The notes: generated by a model from the sequence alone, not told the origin. 64,000 nt of DNA from Actinoallomurus liliacearum (GCF_039542035.1 NZ_BAABHJ010000008.1:124001-188000); one strand, 5' to 3'. Counted from the first letter of the stretch, positions 41,801-51,000 are shown. Numbers and translations: made by a program.

Positions 41801-42130
41801 GCGTGCATCCCCTTCCTGCCTAGGGCCGCGTGGGGCCGCCGGGCTTCTTTGGCCGCTGACCCGTCTGCCGCATCAAGTCAACTGGTGGTGGTCCATTATC
41901 CCGTTTTCCGGGCGCTAAGTGGTAACGATCAGCTTCGAGATCATGCTGAGACCTGGCAACCGGCCGTCCAGGAGGCGGGCGGCGGCTCGGGATTCCGGGC
42001 CTGCGGGCCCGTCTCCCCCACTCCATTTTCTCCCACCGGCCACGGCGCGGCTCTTGCCCCCGGCCTCCGGCTTCACCGATCGTTGGCCTGGAGCATCGGA
42101 CGGACCGAACCAGGGCAAAGGAGCCTGAAC
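41801..42130. other. 330-bp divergent promoter region
   Basis: No gene is supportable between DUF3117 and the enoyl-CoA hydratase. The segment is locally less GC-rich (CCATTATCCCGTTTTCCGGG near 41892) and must hold both promoters, but no clear -35/-10 pair or operator was found. Confidence 0.5.
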
Positions 42131-42916
42131 GTGTCGGAGAGCGTGCTGTACGACCTGGCGGCCGGGGTCGCGACGATCGGCCTGAACCGCCCGGACGCGA
42201 TGAACTCGCTGACCACGGAGACCAAGGGCGCGCTGCGCGCGGCGGTGGAGCGGGCACGCGACGACTCGGCCGTACGCGCGGTGCTCCTGACCGGTAGCGG
42301 CCGCGCGTTCTGCGCCGGGCAGGACCTGCGCGAACACGCCGCCAACCTCGAGGCGGGCCGCGGCTTGGGCGGCACCATCCAGGATCACTACAACCCCATC
42401 GTGCTCGCACTCGCCACCATGCCCAAGCCGGTGGTCGCCGCGGTGAACGGCGTCGCGGCGGGCGCGGGTCTCTCGTTCGCCCTGGCGTGCGACTTCCGGA
42501 TCGCGTCGGAGAAGGCGTCGTTCGCGACGGCGTTCACGCGGATCGGGCTGGTCCCCGACAGCGGCCTGTCGTGGACGCTGCAGCGCCTCGTCGGCCGGGC
42601 GAAGGCCACCGAACTGCTGCTGCTCGCCGAGCCGTTCCGCGCACCGGAGGCCCTCGAACTCGGTCTCGTGAACCGCGTGGTGCCCGCCGACCGGCTCGAC
42701 GCGGAGGCGCGGGAGCTCGCGCGGCGGCTCGCCGCCGGGCCCACGTACGCGTACGGCGCGGTGAAGGCCGCCCTCGACCACGCGGCCACCGCCGACCTGG
42801 CCGGTGCGCTGGCCAAGGAGGCGGAGCTGCAGGACGCCTGCGCCGCGACCGCCGACCACGTCGCCGCCACCAAGTCCTTCCTCAAGAAGGAGGAACCCGT
42901 CTTCGAAGGCCGCTGA
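42131..42916 (+). CDS. Enoyl-CoA hydratase/isomerase (PaaG-like)
   Basis: A 261-residue crotonase-fold enzyme. The CoA oxyanion-hole segments are SGRAFCAGQDLREH (~residues 57-70) and VAAVNGVAAGAGLSFALACD (~98-117). Then FATAFTRIGLVPDSGLSWTL places an Asp where PaaG-type 2-(1,2-epoxyphenyl)acetyl-CoA isomerases have their catalytic acid. It acts in acyl-CoA or phenylacetate-type catabolism, but no other pathway genes are adjacent. GTG 42131 follows AAGGAG by 8 bases. Confidence 0.9.
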   Translation: MSESVLYDLAAGVATIGLNRPDAMNSLTTETKGALRAAVERARDDSAVRAVLLTGSGRAFCAGQDLREHAANLEAGRGLGGTIQDHYNPIVLALATMPKPVVAAVNGVAAGAGLSFALACDFRIASEKASFATAFTRIGLVPDSGLSWTLQRLVGRAKATELLLLAEPFRAPEALELGLVNRVVPADRLDAEARELARRLAAGPTYAYGAVKAALDHAATADLAGALAKEAELQDACAATADHVAATKSFLKKEEPVFEGR

Positions 42917-42969
42917 CCCGATGGGCGTGGCCGCCCCTCGACCGGCCCGCAACCCTTAGCCTCGGCATC

Positions 42970-43476
42970 GTGACCGAACGCGAATGGCTGTCGACCGAGG
43001 ACTGGTACGCCTCCCTGCCCACCGTCTACCTCGCGGCGGGCGGCCTGATCACCGACACGTCCGGGCGGATCCTGCTCGTCAAGCCGAGTTACCGCCCGTA
43101 CTGGCTCTTCCCCGGTGGCGTCGTCGAGGCGGACGAGGCCCCGCACCGGGGCTGTGAACGCGAGGTCCTGGAGGAGGTCGGGCTGAGCGTGCGCGCGGGA
43201 CGCCTGCTCGTCTCCGACTGGGTGCCGGCCGACGCCGAGCGCCCGCGCCCGAACATGTACTTCCTGTTCGACTGCGGCACGTACCACGGGGACGCGCCGA
43301 TCCGGTTGCAGGAGGAAGAGCTCGTGGATCACGCGTTCGTGACGGTCGAGGAGGGCGTGGGCCTGCTCTCCGCCGCCTCCGCCGCCCGCCTCCCCGCCGC
43401 CCTCGAGGCCCGCGCGACCGGCGAGACGCGCTACCTCGCCGCGTCACGGCCCACCGACGCGGACGTCCCGCGCTAA
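42970..43476 (+). CDS. Nudix hydrolase
   Basis: The Nudix box GX5EX7REUXEEXGU is complete: GVVEADEAPHRGCEREVLEE followed by VG (about residues 49-70 of 168). The enzyme cleaves nucleoside diphosphates linked to another moiety; the substrate is not evident. GTG 42970 lies 53 bases after the hydratase stop. Confidence 0.9.
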   Translation: MTEREWLSTEDWYASLPTVYLAAGGLITDTSGRILLVKPSYRPYWLFPGGVVEADEAPHRGCEREVLEEVGLSVRAGRLLVSDWVPADAERPRPNMYFLFDCGTYHGDAPIRLQEEELVDHAFVTVEEGVGLLSAASAARLPAALEARATGETRYLAASRPTDADVPR

Positions 43477-43569
43477 CGGGCCAATGGGCGCGATGGGCCC
43501 GACGCTATGGACCTGACAGAAAGCTGTACATAACCTTGACCGGCACGCTTGCCGATCAAGGGAGTGTTC

Positions 43570-44829
43570 ATGGCCATGTCGTCGGTGCCGCCGGATGTCC
43601 TGTCCCCCGAATTCGCCGCGGATCCCTATCCGTTCTACCGAACGATGCTGGAAGAATTCCCGCTGATCAGGCAGGAGTCGAGCGGCGGTTACGTCATCTC
43701 GCGCTACGAGGACGTGCAGCGCGCCTTCCGGGACCCGGTCTTCACCACCGACAACTACGAGTGGCAACTCGAGCCCGTGCACGGGCGGACCATTCTGCAG
43801 ATGAGCGGTCGGGAGCACGCCGTGCACCGCGCGCTGGTGGCACCGGCGTTTCGCGGGAATGAGCTGCAGGAGAAATTCCTGCCGGTCATCGAGCGCAACT
43901 CCCGCGAACTCATTGAGCGTTTCGCGGGCCGTGGAACCGTCGATCTGGTCGCGGAATTCTCGACCCGGTTCCCGATCAACGTCATCGCCGACATGCTGGG
44001 CCTGGACAAGGCGGATCACGACCGGTTCCACCGGTGGTACACCTCGATCATCGCAGTCTTCGGCAACCTGGCCGGCGACCCGGAGGTGGCGGCGGACGGC
44101 GAGCGGACCCGCCGCGAGCTGGGCGAGTACCTCATTCCGATCATCCAGGAGCGCCGGGCGAACCCTGGGGAGGACCTGCTGTCGACGCTCTGCGCCGCCG
44201 AGATCGACGGCACCAGGATGACCGACGACGACATCCGGGCCTTCTGCAGCCTGCTGCTCGCCGCGGGCGGCGAGACCACCGACCGGGCCGTCTCCGGCCT
44301 CTTCCGGAACCTCCTCGCGCACCCCGACCAGCTCGCCGCCGTCCGCCGCGACCGCACGCTCATCCCGAAGGCGTTCGCCGAGACGCTGCGGTACACCCCG
44401 CCGGTGCACATGGTCATCCGTCAGGTGGCCGAGGACGTCACGCTCAGCGGCGGCACCGTACCCGCCGGCGGCACCGTCGTGTGCGCGGTCGGCGCCGCCA
44501 ATCGCGACCCCCGGCGCTTCTCCCGCCCGGAGGTGTTCGACGTCTTCCGCGACGACCTCGCCGCCTCGACCGCGTTCTCCGCGGCCGCCGACCACCTGGC
44601 CTTCGCCCTCGGGCGTCACTTCTGCGTCGGCGCGCTGCTGGCCAAGACGGAGGTCGAGGTGGCGACCAACCAGTTGCTGGACGCCATGGACGACATCGCG
44701 TTCCGGGACGGCGCCGCGCCGCCCGAACAGGGGGTGTTCACCCGCGGCCTCGTGACGCTGCCGCTGGAGTTCCGGCCGGCGGCCGTCGGCTCCTCCTCTG
44801 CGGCGGCGGCCCCGGCAGTCTCCGGCTGA
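43570..44829 (+). CDS. Cytochrome P450
   Basis: A soluble 419-residue P450 with the I-helix oxygen-binding motif AGGETTD, the K-helix ExxR (ETLR) and the heme loop FALGRHFCVGALLA with the Cys ligand. Actinomycete P450s of this kind hydroxylate secondary metabolites or fatty acids using a separate ferredoxin and reductase; none is adjacent. ATG 43570 has AAGGGAG 7 bases before it. It converges on the CYP157-like gene, and the two stop codons abut. Confidence 0.93.
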   Translation: MAMSSVPPDVLSPEFAADPYPFYRTMLEEFPLIRQESSGGYVISRYEDVQRAFRDPVFTTDNYEWQLEPVHGRTILQMSGREHAVHRALVAPAFRGNELQEKFLPVIERNSRELIERFAGRGTVDLVAEFSTRFPINVIADMLGLDKADHDRFHRWYTSIIAVFGNLAGDPEVAADGERTRRELGEYLIPIIQERRANPGEDLLSTLCAAEIDGTRMTDDDIRAFCSLLLAAGGETTDRAVSGLFRNLLAHPDQLAAVRRDRTLIPKAFAETLRYTPPVHMVIRQVAEDVTLSGGTVPAGGTVVCAVGAANRDPRRFSRPEVFDVFRDDLAASTAFSAAADHLAFALGRHFCVGALLAKTEVEVATNQLLDAMDDIAFRDGAAPPEQGVFTRGLVTLPLEFRPAAVGSSSAAAAPAVSG

Positions 44830-44841
44830 TCAGCCGGAGAC
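44818..44841. terminator. 24-bp perfect palindrome spanning both P450 stop codons
   Basis: GTCTCCGGCT, centre GATC, AGCCGGAGAC. The central TGATCA contains the TGA of the left gene and the TGA of the right gene back to back. As RNA it forms a 10-bp stem on either strand, so it is probably a bidirectional terminator built into both coding ends (both proteins end VSG). Confidence 0.7.
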
Positions 44842-46095
44842 GTACGACGGGGCGAACCTCACCGGCAGGTCGACCAGGCCGCGCATCCACACGGACGGCG
44901 ACCACTCCAGATCCCCGGGGTCCACCGCCAGCAGCACGTCCGGCAGCCGGTCGAGGAGCACCTCGACGGCGGCCTCGCAGATCACCTCGGCGAGCTCCGG
45001 TGCCGGGAACGGGCACCGGTGCTCGCCGTAACTGAACGACATCATGGCCTGGTTGCCGACCGCCGGGGCATCGGCGGCGGGCCGTACGCGCGGGTCGCTG
45101 TTGGCCGCCGCCAGGCCCAGGACGAGCAGGTCGCCGGTGTTGATCTGCTGCCCGCCGAGGTGGACCGGCCGGGCGGCCCACCGGCCCAGGTAGTTCTGCG
45201 TGGGGGTGTCCTCCCACAGCACCTCGTTGAGCGCCTGGCCGACGCTGCGGCGGCCGCCCGCGAGGTTCAGGGAGAACCGGTCGTCGGTCAGCATCAGCCG
45301 GACGGTGTTGCCGATCCAGTACGCCATCGGCTGCTGGGCCGCGGTCATCACGAGGACCAGGTCCGCGATGAGCTCCTCTTCCGTCAGGTCGGCGGAATCG
45401 TTCATCATGCGCGTGACGAAGTCCGCGCCGGGCTGCTCGGCCTTGTGCGCCACCAGCCGCTCCATGGTCGCGCAGATGCCCTGGTACGCGTCGAGCGCGC
45501 CCTCGTCGCCGTTGACCGTGGTCATCATGTCCCGTAGCAGGCCCGGCGTCTCCGCCTCGGGCAGGCCGAACATCCTGGCGAGGACGAGCAGCGGCAGCGG
45601 GTGCGCGTACTCGGCCATCAGTTCGGCCTCTCCCCGCATGGCGAACGCGTCGATCAGTTCATCGGCGATCTTCTCGGACTTGTTCCGCAGGTCGAACTGG
45701 TCGACGACGAACAGGCTGTTGCTGATCGCGCCCGCGCGGCGCCGGTGCTCGTCGCCTTCGGCGAACAGTGTGGAGGGCTGGTAGCCGACGAAGGGCCGCA
45801 AGGGCCAGTCGGGCGGGATGTTGTCCCATTCGTTCCAGCGGCGGCAGTCGCGGGCGAAGACCTCCGGGTGGCTCAGCACGTGATGAACCTCCCGGTAGCC
45901 GATCACGAACCAGGCGGGGATGTCCCCCTCGAGCACCACGGGCACGACCGAGCCGTGCTCCTGTCGCATCTCGCGGTACAGCTCCGACGGATTCCGCAGG
46001 AACCGCGGCCCGTACAGCGGCAGTACGTCGGCGTGGGCGGGACAGCCGCCCGGCGACACGTCGGCGGAGGCGGTGGCAGGCGCAGGTTCGGTCAT
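44830..46095 (-). CDS. CYP157-like cytochrome P450 lacking the EXXR motif
   Basis: The 421-residue protein has the P450 heme loop FSYGEHRCPFPAPELAE with Cys361. The otherwise universal K-helix EXXR reads E291-V-L-W294. The I-helix is MTAAQQPMAY, without the usual acid-alcohol pair. These traits match the CYP157 family of streptomycetes, described as lacking EXXR and having only the Cys invariant. Oxygen activation may be atypical, or the protein may act with a partner P450; the convergent P450 at 43570 is a candidate. Start ATG 46095. Confidence 0.9.
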   Translation of the reverse strand: MTEPAPATASADVSPGGCPAHADVLPLYGPRFLRNPSELYREMRQEHGSVVPVVLEGDIPAWFVIGYREVHHVLSHPEVFARDCRRWNEWDNIPPDWPLRPFVGYQPSTLFAEGDEHRRRAGAISNSLFVVDQFDLRNKSEKIADELIDAFAMRGEAELMAEYAHPLPLLVLARMFGLPEAETPGLLRDMMTTVNGDEGALDAYQGICATMERLVAHKAEQPGADFVTRMMNDSADLTEEELIADLVLVMTAAQQPMAYWIGNTVRLMLTDDRFSLNLAGGRRSVGQALNEVLWEDTPTQNYLGRWAARPVHLGGQQINTGDLLVLGLAAANSDPRVRPAADAPAVGNQAMMSFSYGEHRCPFPAPELAEVICEAAVEVLLDRLPDVLLAVDPGDLEWSPSVWMRGLVDLPVRFAPSYVSG

Positions 46096-46331
46096 GGCCT
46101 TCTTCCACTATGGGCTCTGGATCCGCCGACGGCACGCCGGCGGGAGGTCACGGCTTGTTCGCGGGAGACTACGGTCAAGAGTCACCACAGGGCCAGCATC
46201 GGGACGAATCTCCCCGAAAAACGCGGCCCACCAGCACCCGAAACTTCGCTTTCCGGTTGATTTCGCCCCGCACAGACGACCCTCAAAGACGGCGTACGTG
46301 CGGGTGGCGGGTGCGCGGCCCGGAGGACCGC

Positions 46332-46817
46332 TCAGCGGTCGACGGTCACCTCGAACAACCGTTGCAGCAGAGTGTGCAGCGCGAGCTGCTCGTCGCCGGT
46401 CAGGCCGTCGAGGATGTCCCGCTCGATCCCCTCGCCCGCGCGGCGCAGCGTCTCGACCGTGGTGCGGCCTTCCGCGGTGAGCCTGATCGTGTGCCGGCGC
46501 CGGTCGGCGGGGTCCCGGGTCCGCTCGATCAGCGCCTGGCGCTCCAGGAAGTCGACCACCGAGACCGCGTTCCGCGGATCCACACCGATCAGTTCGGCGA
46601 GGTGCTGCTGATGGGTGACCTTCACGTTCTCCAAGGTCATGAGGGCGCCATAGTGATGCGGCGTCATGCCGTGCGCGGCCAGCATGCGCGCCCATCGCCG
46701 CCGCGACTCGGCACCGAGCCGGGTCAGCAGGTAGCCCGTACTGGCACGGAGCTCAGGCGGCGCAGCAGAAGCACTCCCTGCTGATTCGTGGCTATTGTCC
46801 GCCATATCGGTGATCAT
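46332..46817 (-). CDS. MarR family transcriptional regulator
   Basis: The 161-residue winged-helix protein shows the MarR recognition region HLAELIGVDPRNAVSVVDFLERQALIERTRDPADRRRHTIRLT. The start is uncertain: ATG 46817 and ATG 46805 are both possible and no strong ribosome binding site is close. It is divergent from the permease gene and separated from the P450 by 236 bp, so either may be its target. Confidence 0.88.
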   Translation of the reverse strand: MITDMADNSHESAGSASAAPPELRASTGYLLTRLGAESRRRWARMLAAHGMTPHHYGALMTLENVKVTHQQHLAELIGVDPRNAVSVVDFLERQALIERTRDPADRRRHTIRLTAEGRTTVETLRRAGEGIERDILDGLTGDEQLALHTLLQRLFEVTVDR

Positions 46818-46962
46818 ACGCTCTTGAGAACATCCTCCATGATGGTCATATTTGATGGCCATTCGCCGCTCAGGAGCATTAGAGACAACGCCGCACTTCC
46901 CCGTTACCGTCTGCACTGATACACAACAGGACAGATCACAGCGGAAGAACGCGGAGCGGACG

Positions 46963-49026
46963 ATGGCCCCTCACCCCCCGGCGCCAACCGTCACAGGCCG
47001 ACCCGTCGGCGACCGGTATCGCGGCGCCGGTCTGCTGCTCACCATTCCCGCCGCCCTCCTGGCGCTCGTCACCCTGGTCGTGCCGACCGGCCAGACGATC
47101 GTGCGAAGCCTCCAGGACTCGCAGATCTTCGGCCCTTCCCACAAATTCGTCGGCCTCGAGAATTACTCCAAGCTGCTCGAGCAGGGCTACTTCTGGCGCG
47201 CGCTCGGCTTCTGGCTCCTGCTCGCCCTCGTCCCGGTCCTCGTCGCAGTGCTGGTCGGCCCGGCGCTCGCCGCCGCCCTGGACGGGGCGGGCACCTGGCC
47301 CCGGCGGGCCGGCCGGGTGCTGATGTCCCTGCCGCTCGTGGTGTTCTCCCCGGTGGCGGTCGCCGTCGCCTGGCACATGGGCCAGGCGGGCGCCGGCGGG
47401 AGCGGGATCGCGAAGATCTTCGGCCGGATCGACAGCCCCGACAAGGCGTTCGGCGTCATCCCGCTGATCACGGCCGCCGCCACGTTCGGCGCGGTGTGCG
47501 GCCTGGCGCTGCTGGTCTTCCTGCCTGTCCTGCACGGCCGCGGCGAAGGCCGGCGGATCGCCCCGGCCATGCTCGCGGTCGCGGCGATCGTCGCGCTCGC
47601 GGTGATCGCGACGAGCATGCAGGCGTTCACCTTCCCGGCGGTGCTGAGCGACTCGCCGCGCTCGACCACTCCCGTCGGACTGGAGTACAACGTGGCCTTC
47701 CTCCGGGCCGAGTTCGGCTTCGGTTCGGCCCAGGCCACCATCGTCGGCCTGACCGTTGCGGTCCTCGGCGTGGCCGCGGCCCTGATCGCGATCAAGACGA
47801 GCCTGGGCGTCAAACTCGCTCCGGCTCCCCCGCGCGGAGCACCGGAGCCCGGCCCACAGCCGGACGCGGGCCGTGGAGTGCTCGGACTGCTGGCCGTGGC
47901 CCTCGTCCTGATCCTCGCCGTCCTGGGCTCCTGGCCCTGGCTCTCCGCGCTGTTCTCCCACGGGCCCAAAGGCTCGTCCACCGCGTCCACGGCCCGCCTC
48001 TACCTGAACACGTGGATCCCGCCGCTGCTGGGCGCCATCGTCTCCGTCTGCGCGGCGTTCCTGGCCGCTCTGGGCATCGGCGGCCTCCGCCCGCTCGGCC
48101 GCCGCAGCGAATGGCTCCTCCTGCCGTTCGCCCCGTGGCTGTTCGTGGGCATCGGCCCGCTCGGCATCGCCGACTACCAGAACGAGCGGGACCTCCACCT
48201 CCTCGGGAAGTTCCCCTCCCTGTTCTCACCGATCCTCGTGAGCGTCCCCGCGCTGTTCATCCTGACGCTCTTCTGCCGGAGACACGCGGCGCGCTGGCGG
48301 GCGCAGCGCGCCGCCGGCGCCCCGGCCGGACCGTCGTTCTTCGCGACGATCGTCGTCCCGGCACTGCCCCTGGCCGGCCTGCTCGTCGGTGCGATCACCC
48401 TGATCGGCGGGCAGGGCCTGCTGTGGCCGTACCTGATCGGCGACCGTCCCGACACGCGGACGGCGCCGATCGAGCTGGTGGTCCGCGTCGAGCAGACGTT
48501 CAGCGCGAACGCGAAGGTCGGGCTCACCACGCCGATCGTCGTGGTCGTCCTGGCGCTGATCGCGCTGGCCGCGCTGCAGATCCTCTATCTGGACCGGCTC
48601 GTCATCACGACCGGCCCCGACGAGGAGGCCGTGGGTCTCTCTCAGCCGATCCAGCCCGCGGGACCGCACGTCCCGGTCCCGGGCCACGGCGGCCCCGGCC
48701 TCCCGCCGCCCTCCGGACCGGCGTTCGCCTTCCCTCCCCCACCCGGCCTGGCCCCGCCGCCGCCGTACGGGCCTCCCCCTGGATACGCGCCGCCACCGGG
48801 GTACGCGCCCCCGCCCGGCTACGGACCACCGCCTTCGCCGGCACTGCCGTCACCCGAGAGGACACCGGCCGAGCCGAAGCAGGAGCCGTCGGCCGGTCCG
48901 GAGCACGCCCCCGACCCCGCTACTGAGGCGCGGACGAGGAGCGACGCGGAGACACCCTCCGCCGCGAGAGAGGACTCGGCTCCGGAGGACACTCCCGCCG
49001 ACGACCCGCAAGGCAAGGACGACTGA
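46963..49026 (+). CDS. Double-length ABC-type sugar permease-like membrane protein
   Basis: A 687-residue protein with at least twelve hydrophobic helices in two halves. The first half resembles MalF/UgpA permeases (FVGLENYSKLLEQGYFWRAL and ALVPVLVAVLVGPALAAAL). The second (LYLNTWIPPLLGAIVSVCAA onward) looks like a second permease module. A cytoplasmic Pro/Gly/Tyr-rich tail with PPPGYAPPPGYGPPP repeats follows, then an acidic end. No ATPase or solute-binding protein is adjacent, so transport partners must lie elsewhere or it has another job. ATG 46963 is the likely start. Confidence 0.72.
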   Translation: MAPHPPAPTVTGRPVGDRYRGAGLLLTIPAALLALVTLVVPTGQTIVRSLQDSQIFGPSHKFVGLENYSKLLEQGYFWRALGFWLLLALVPVLVAVLVGPALAAALDGAGTWPRRAGRVLMSLPLVVFSPVAVAVAWHMGQAGAGGSGIAKIFGRIDSPDKAFGVIPLITAAATFGAVCGLALLVFLPVLHGRGEGRRIAPAMLAVAAIVALAVIATSMQAFTFPAVLSDSPRSTTPVGLEYNVAFLRAEFGFGSAQATIVGLTVAVLGVAAALIAIKTSLGVKLAPAPPRGAPEPGPQPDAGRGVLGLLAVALVLILAVLGSWPWLSALFSHGPKGSSTASTARLYLNTWIPPLLGAIVSVCAAFLAALGIGGLRPLGRRSEWLLLPFAPWLFVGIGPLGIADYQNERDLHLLGKFPSLFSPILVSVPALFILTLFCRRHAARWRAQRAAGAPAGPSFFATIVVPALPLAGLLVGAITLIGGQGLLWPYLIGDRPDTRTAPIELVVRVEQTFSANAKVGLTTPIVVVVLALIALAALQILYLDRLVITTGPDEEAVGLSQPIQPAGPHVPVPGHGGPGLPPPSGPAFAFPPPPGLAPPPPYGPPPGYAPPPGYAPPPGYGPPPSPALPSPERTPAEPKQEPSAGPEHAPDPATEARTRSDAETPSAAREDSAPEDTPADDPQGKDD

Positions 49027-49052
49027 GGCGGCCCGCCGCCCCCGGAGGATGG

Positions 49053-49661
49053 ATGCTCTCCCTGCCCGCCAGGGCCCGACGCGTCAGCGGATGTCGCGGC
49101 GGACGTCACGCCTTGAGCACCCCGCGGCTCGTCCTGCAGACGGCCACGCTCATCGACCTGAACATGGCCGCGGCCGCCGCCAGTGACCCGGAGGCGCAGC
49201 GGTGGCTGGGGTGGCCGCCCGATCGCCTGATCATGGAGGGTCACCGGGATCGCCTTCTCGCCCAGCGGCCGGGTCGAGGGCGCCCGTATCGGGGACCGGA
49301 CGACGACTTCAGGCTGATCGCCATGGATCGCCGGAGCGGCGGGCTCGCCGGCTCCGTCTACGTGCACGGCGAAGGAGAAGCCGGCGGATTCCTGGCCCCG
49401 CGATTCCGGGCTCACGGTCTGGGCACCGAGCTGTTCGCGGGGGCTGCGGCTTTCGCACACGACCATCTGGGCATGGCCGTGGTACGCGCCGGCGCCGAAA
49501 TCTCGAATTCCCCGTCGATCGGCGCCCTGCTGTCGGCAGGCTTCGTCCCGGCTGAGGGGCTGGGAGAACACGAACTCCCGGACGGACGTGTCATACCGAG
49601 CCGCTGGTTCTGTCACAGGTCCGATCAGCCGACCCGATGTGCCATCACCGGGGGCCGGTGA
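49053..49661 (+). CDS. GNAT family N-acetyltransferase
   Basis: The 202-residue protein has GNAT features: FLAPRFRAHGLGTELFAGAA is the acetyl-CoA-binding R/Q-x-x-G-x-G/A loop region, and AEISNSPSIGALLSAGFV is the typical NxxSxxxxxxxGF helix. The substrate is unknown. GGAGGA sits just before ATG 49053, although an internal TTG at 49113 gives the usual STPRLVL start and cannot be excluded. It begins 26 bases after the permease stop. Confidence 0.85.
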   Translation: MLSLPARARRVSGCRGGRHALSTPRLVLQTATLIDLNMAAAAASDPEAQRWLGWPPDRLIMEGHRDRLLAQRPGRGRPYRGPDDDFRLIAMDRRSGGLAGSVYVHGEGEAGGFLAPRFRAHGLGTELFAGAAAFAHDHLGMAVVRAGAEISNSPSIGALLSAGFVPAEGLGEHELPDGRVIPSRWFCHRSDQPTRCAITGGR

Positions 49662-50624
49662 GCCTGCGCCGACGCTTTGTCATCAAATGCGGAGAGCGCC
49701 GAGCCGTGAGGTGACGCGCGGCGTTGGGTCCGCCGCCGGGCCGTACGAAACACTCGGCGAAGCGAGTCGTGAGTGGGGACGTTCCGGGATGATTCGCCGT
49801 TGCCGATCACCTTCACCGAGCGTTGTGTACGCCAGACCGACCGCCGCTGCGAAGCGGAGGCAGCCAGGTCGATCGGCCCCTGCCGACCCTCGACAAGAGC
49901 GACGCCGAACGCCTCGCCGTTCTCACCGAGAACCTGTTGCGTCCACTCCCCCATCGGCAGGCACACGATAGGACCTGGCGCGAAGTCGCTGTACGGGCCG
50001 ACCGACCTCGTGGCGTCAGAGAATCGGGTGGCCGTGGCGGGGCATGACTCGGCCCCACGTCCGACGCCGTAGCGACGTTGCCGCCATCGTGGGACGTCAA
50101 AGTGGCTGATCGATCCGGATGGATACCGCGTAGAACCGATTTGAGCCGACCTCGCACTCGGGGGCGTACTCAAAGGGTCGGCGAACGCTCGCGCTGCCGG
50201 GTGGTTCGTGCCGGTAAGAGACGCGTTTTCGGTGGCTTCACCGAGCGTTACGTCCGCCGCAGTCATGACCCAAGCCCCCAGCAGCACCGTGATCAGGGGA
50301 GGCCCCCGCCGAGTGCGCGGGAACTCCCGCAAGGAAGGTGGGGTACGCGGGCGCCGGCCGCACGACCGCCTTCGGCGGGGATGACGCCGGAGCCCTCGGC
50401 GACACGCCTGGGTCGCGTCCCACCCACCAGGTGGTGTCTACCTGGCCGAGACGATTCATCGCCCGGGTGGACAGCGCCAAGCGTTATGGGTCACTCGGCG
50501 GGCGAGTGGGCGAGGTAGGCATCGCCGAAGTCGTCTCGGTGCTCGCCGAAGCCACTTTTCCCTGGACAGTTCTCACTAAGACGTCCCACAGCTTGTACGG
50601 GACCCAAAGAGGGAGAAGATCGAC
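49662..50624. other. 963-bp gene-poor region with recurring CTCGGTGAA-type motifs
   Basis: No reading frame here has a ribosome binding site, a recognisable domain, or convincing codon use. Several related 15-20-bp motifs occur: CTTCACCGAGCGTTGTG at 49811-49827, GGCTTCACCGAGCGTTACG at 50234-50252, ACTCGGCGAAGCGAG near 49752, and GTGCTCGCCGAAGCCAC near 50538. GC content is lower than in flanking genes. It may be decayed coding sequence or a regulatory region. Confidence 0.5.
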
Positions 50625-50789
50625 ATGGGCATCAGAGACCGCCTCGCACGGCTGAGCGACAACATGACGCTGAACTCGGCGATCCGCGCGGCCGAACAGC
50701 AGGAGCTCATCGATCGCATGACGAGCAAGGCGAAGGGGAAGGGGAAGGGGACTCGCGGGGGAAAGGATTCCCAGCGGTCCGACGGCTGA
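50625..50789 (+). CDS. Small basic hypothetical protein (54 aa)
   Basis: ATG 50625 has GAGGGAGAAG upstream and opens a 54-residue protein, beginning MGIRDRLARLSDNMTLNSAI and ending in a Lys/Gly-rich tail (SKAKGKGKGTRGGKDS). It has a short amphipathic helix and a basic end. No family is recognised. The strong ribosome binding site and a downstream terminator hairpin (50877-50907) support expression. Confidence 0.6.
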   Translation: MGIRDRLARLSDNMTLNSAIRAAEQQELIDRMTSKAKGKGKGTRGGKDSQRSDG

Positions 50790-50876
50790 CCCTGCAATGA
50801 ACCCTGCCCCGAACTGCGGTGATGGCGGACGCCTGACGGCGTCCGGCGACAGCCGTCGAGGGCGGAGCCAACGCAA

Positions 50877-50907
50877 ACGGTGGCCGGGCATGTCGCCCGG
50901 CCACCGT
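50877..50907. terminator. Hairpin terminator, 13-bp stem
   Basis: ACGGTGGCCGGGC, loop ATGTC, then the exact reverse complement, followed by CTTTC. It stands between two convergent small genes (50625 + strand and 51001-51114 minus strand) and can end both. Confidence 0.85.
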
Positions 50908-51000
50908 CTTTCGCATGCTCGGATCGACCGACCCGTAACTCACTCGCGGTGCGCGACTGCTGTCACGTTCGCGCTGTCACCGGCTGGTCGCGGTTGTCGG

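Noticed and set aside
49625..50332. Minus-strand open frame in the gene-poor region
   Set aside because: No ribosome binding site, no domain, biased composition; a DUF397 or Xre-type remnant was considered but no signature could be read.
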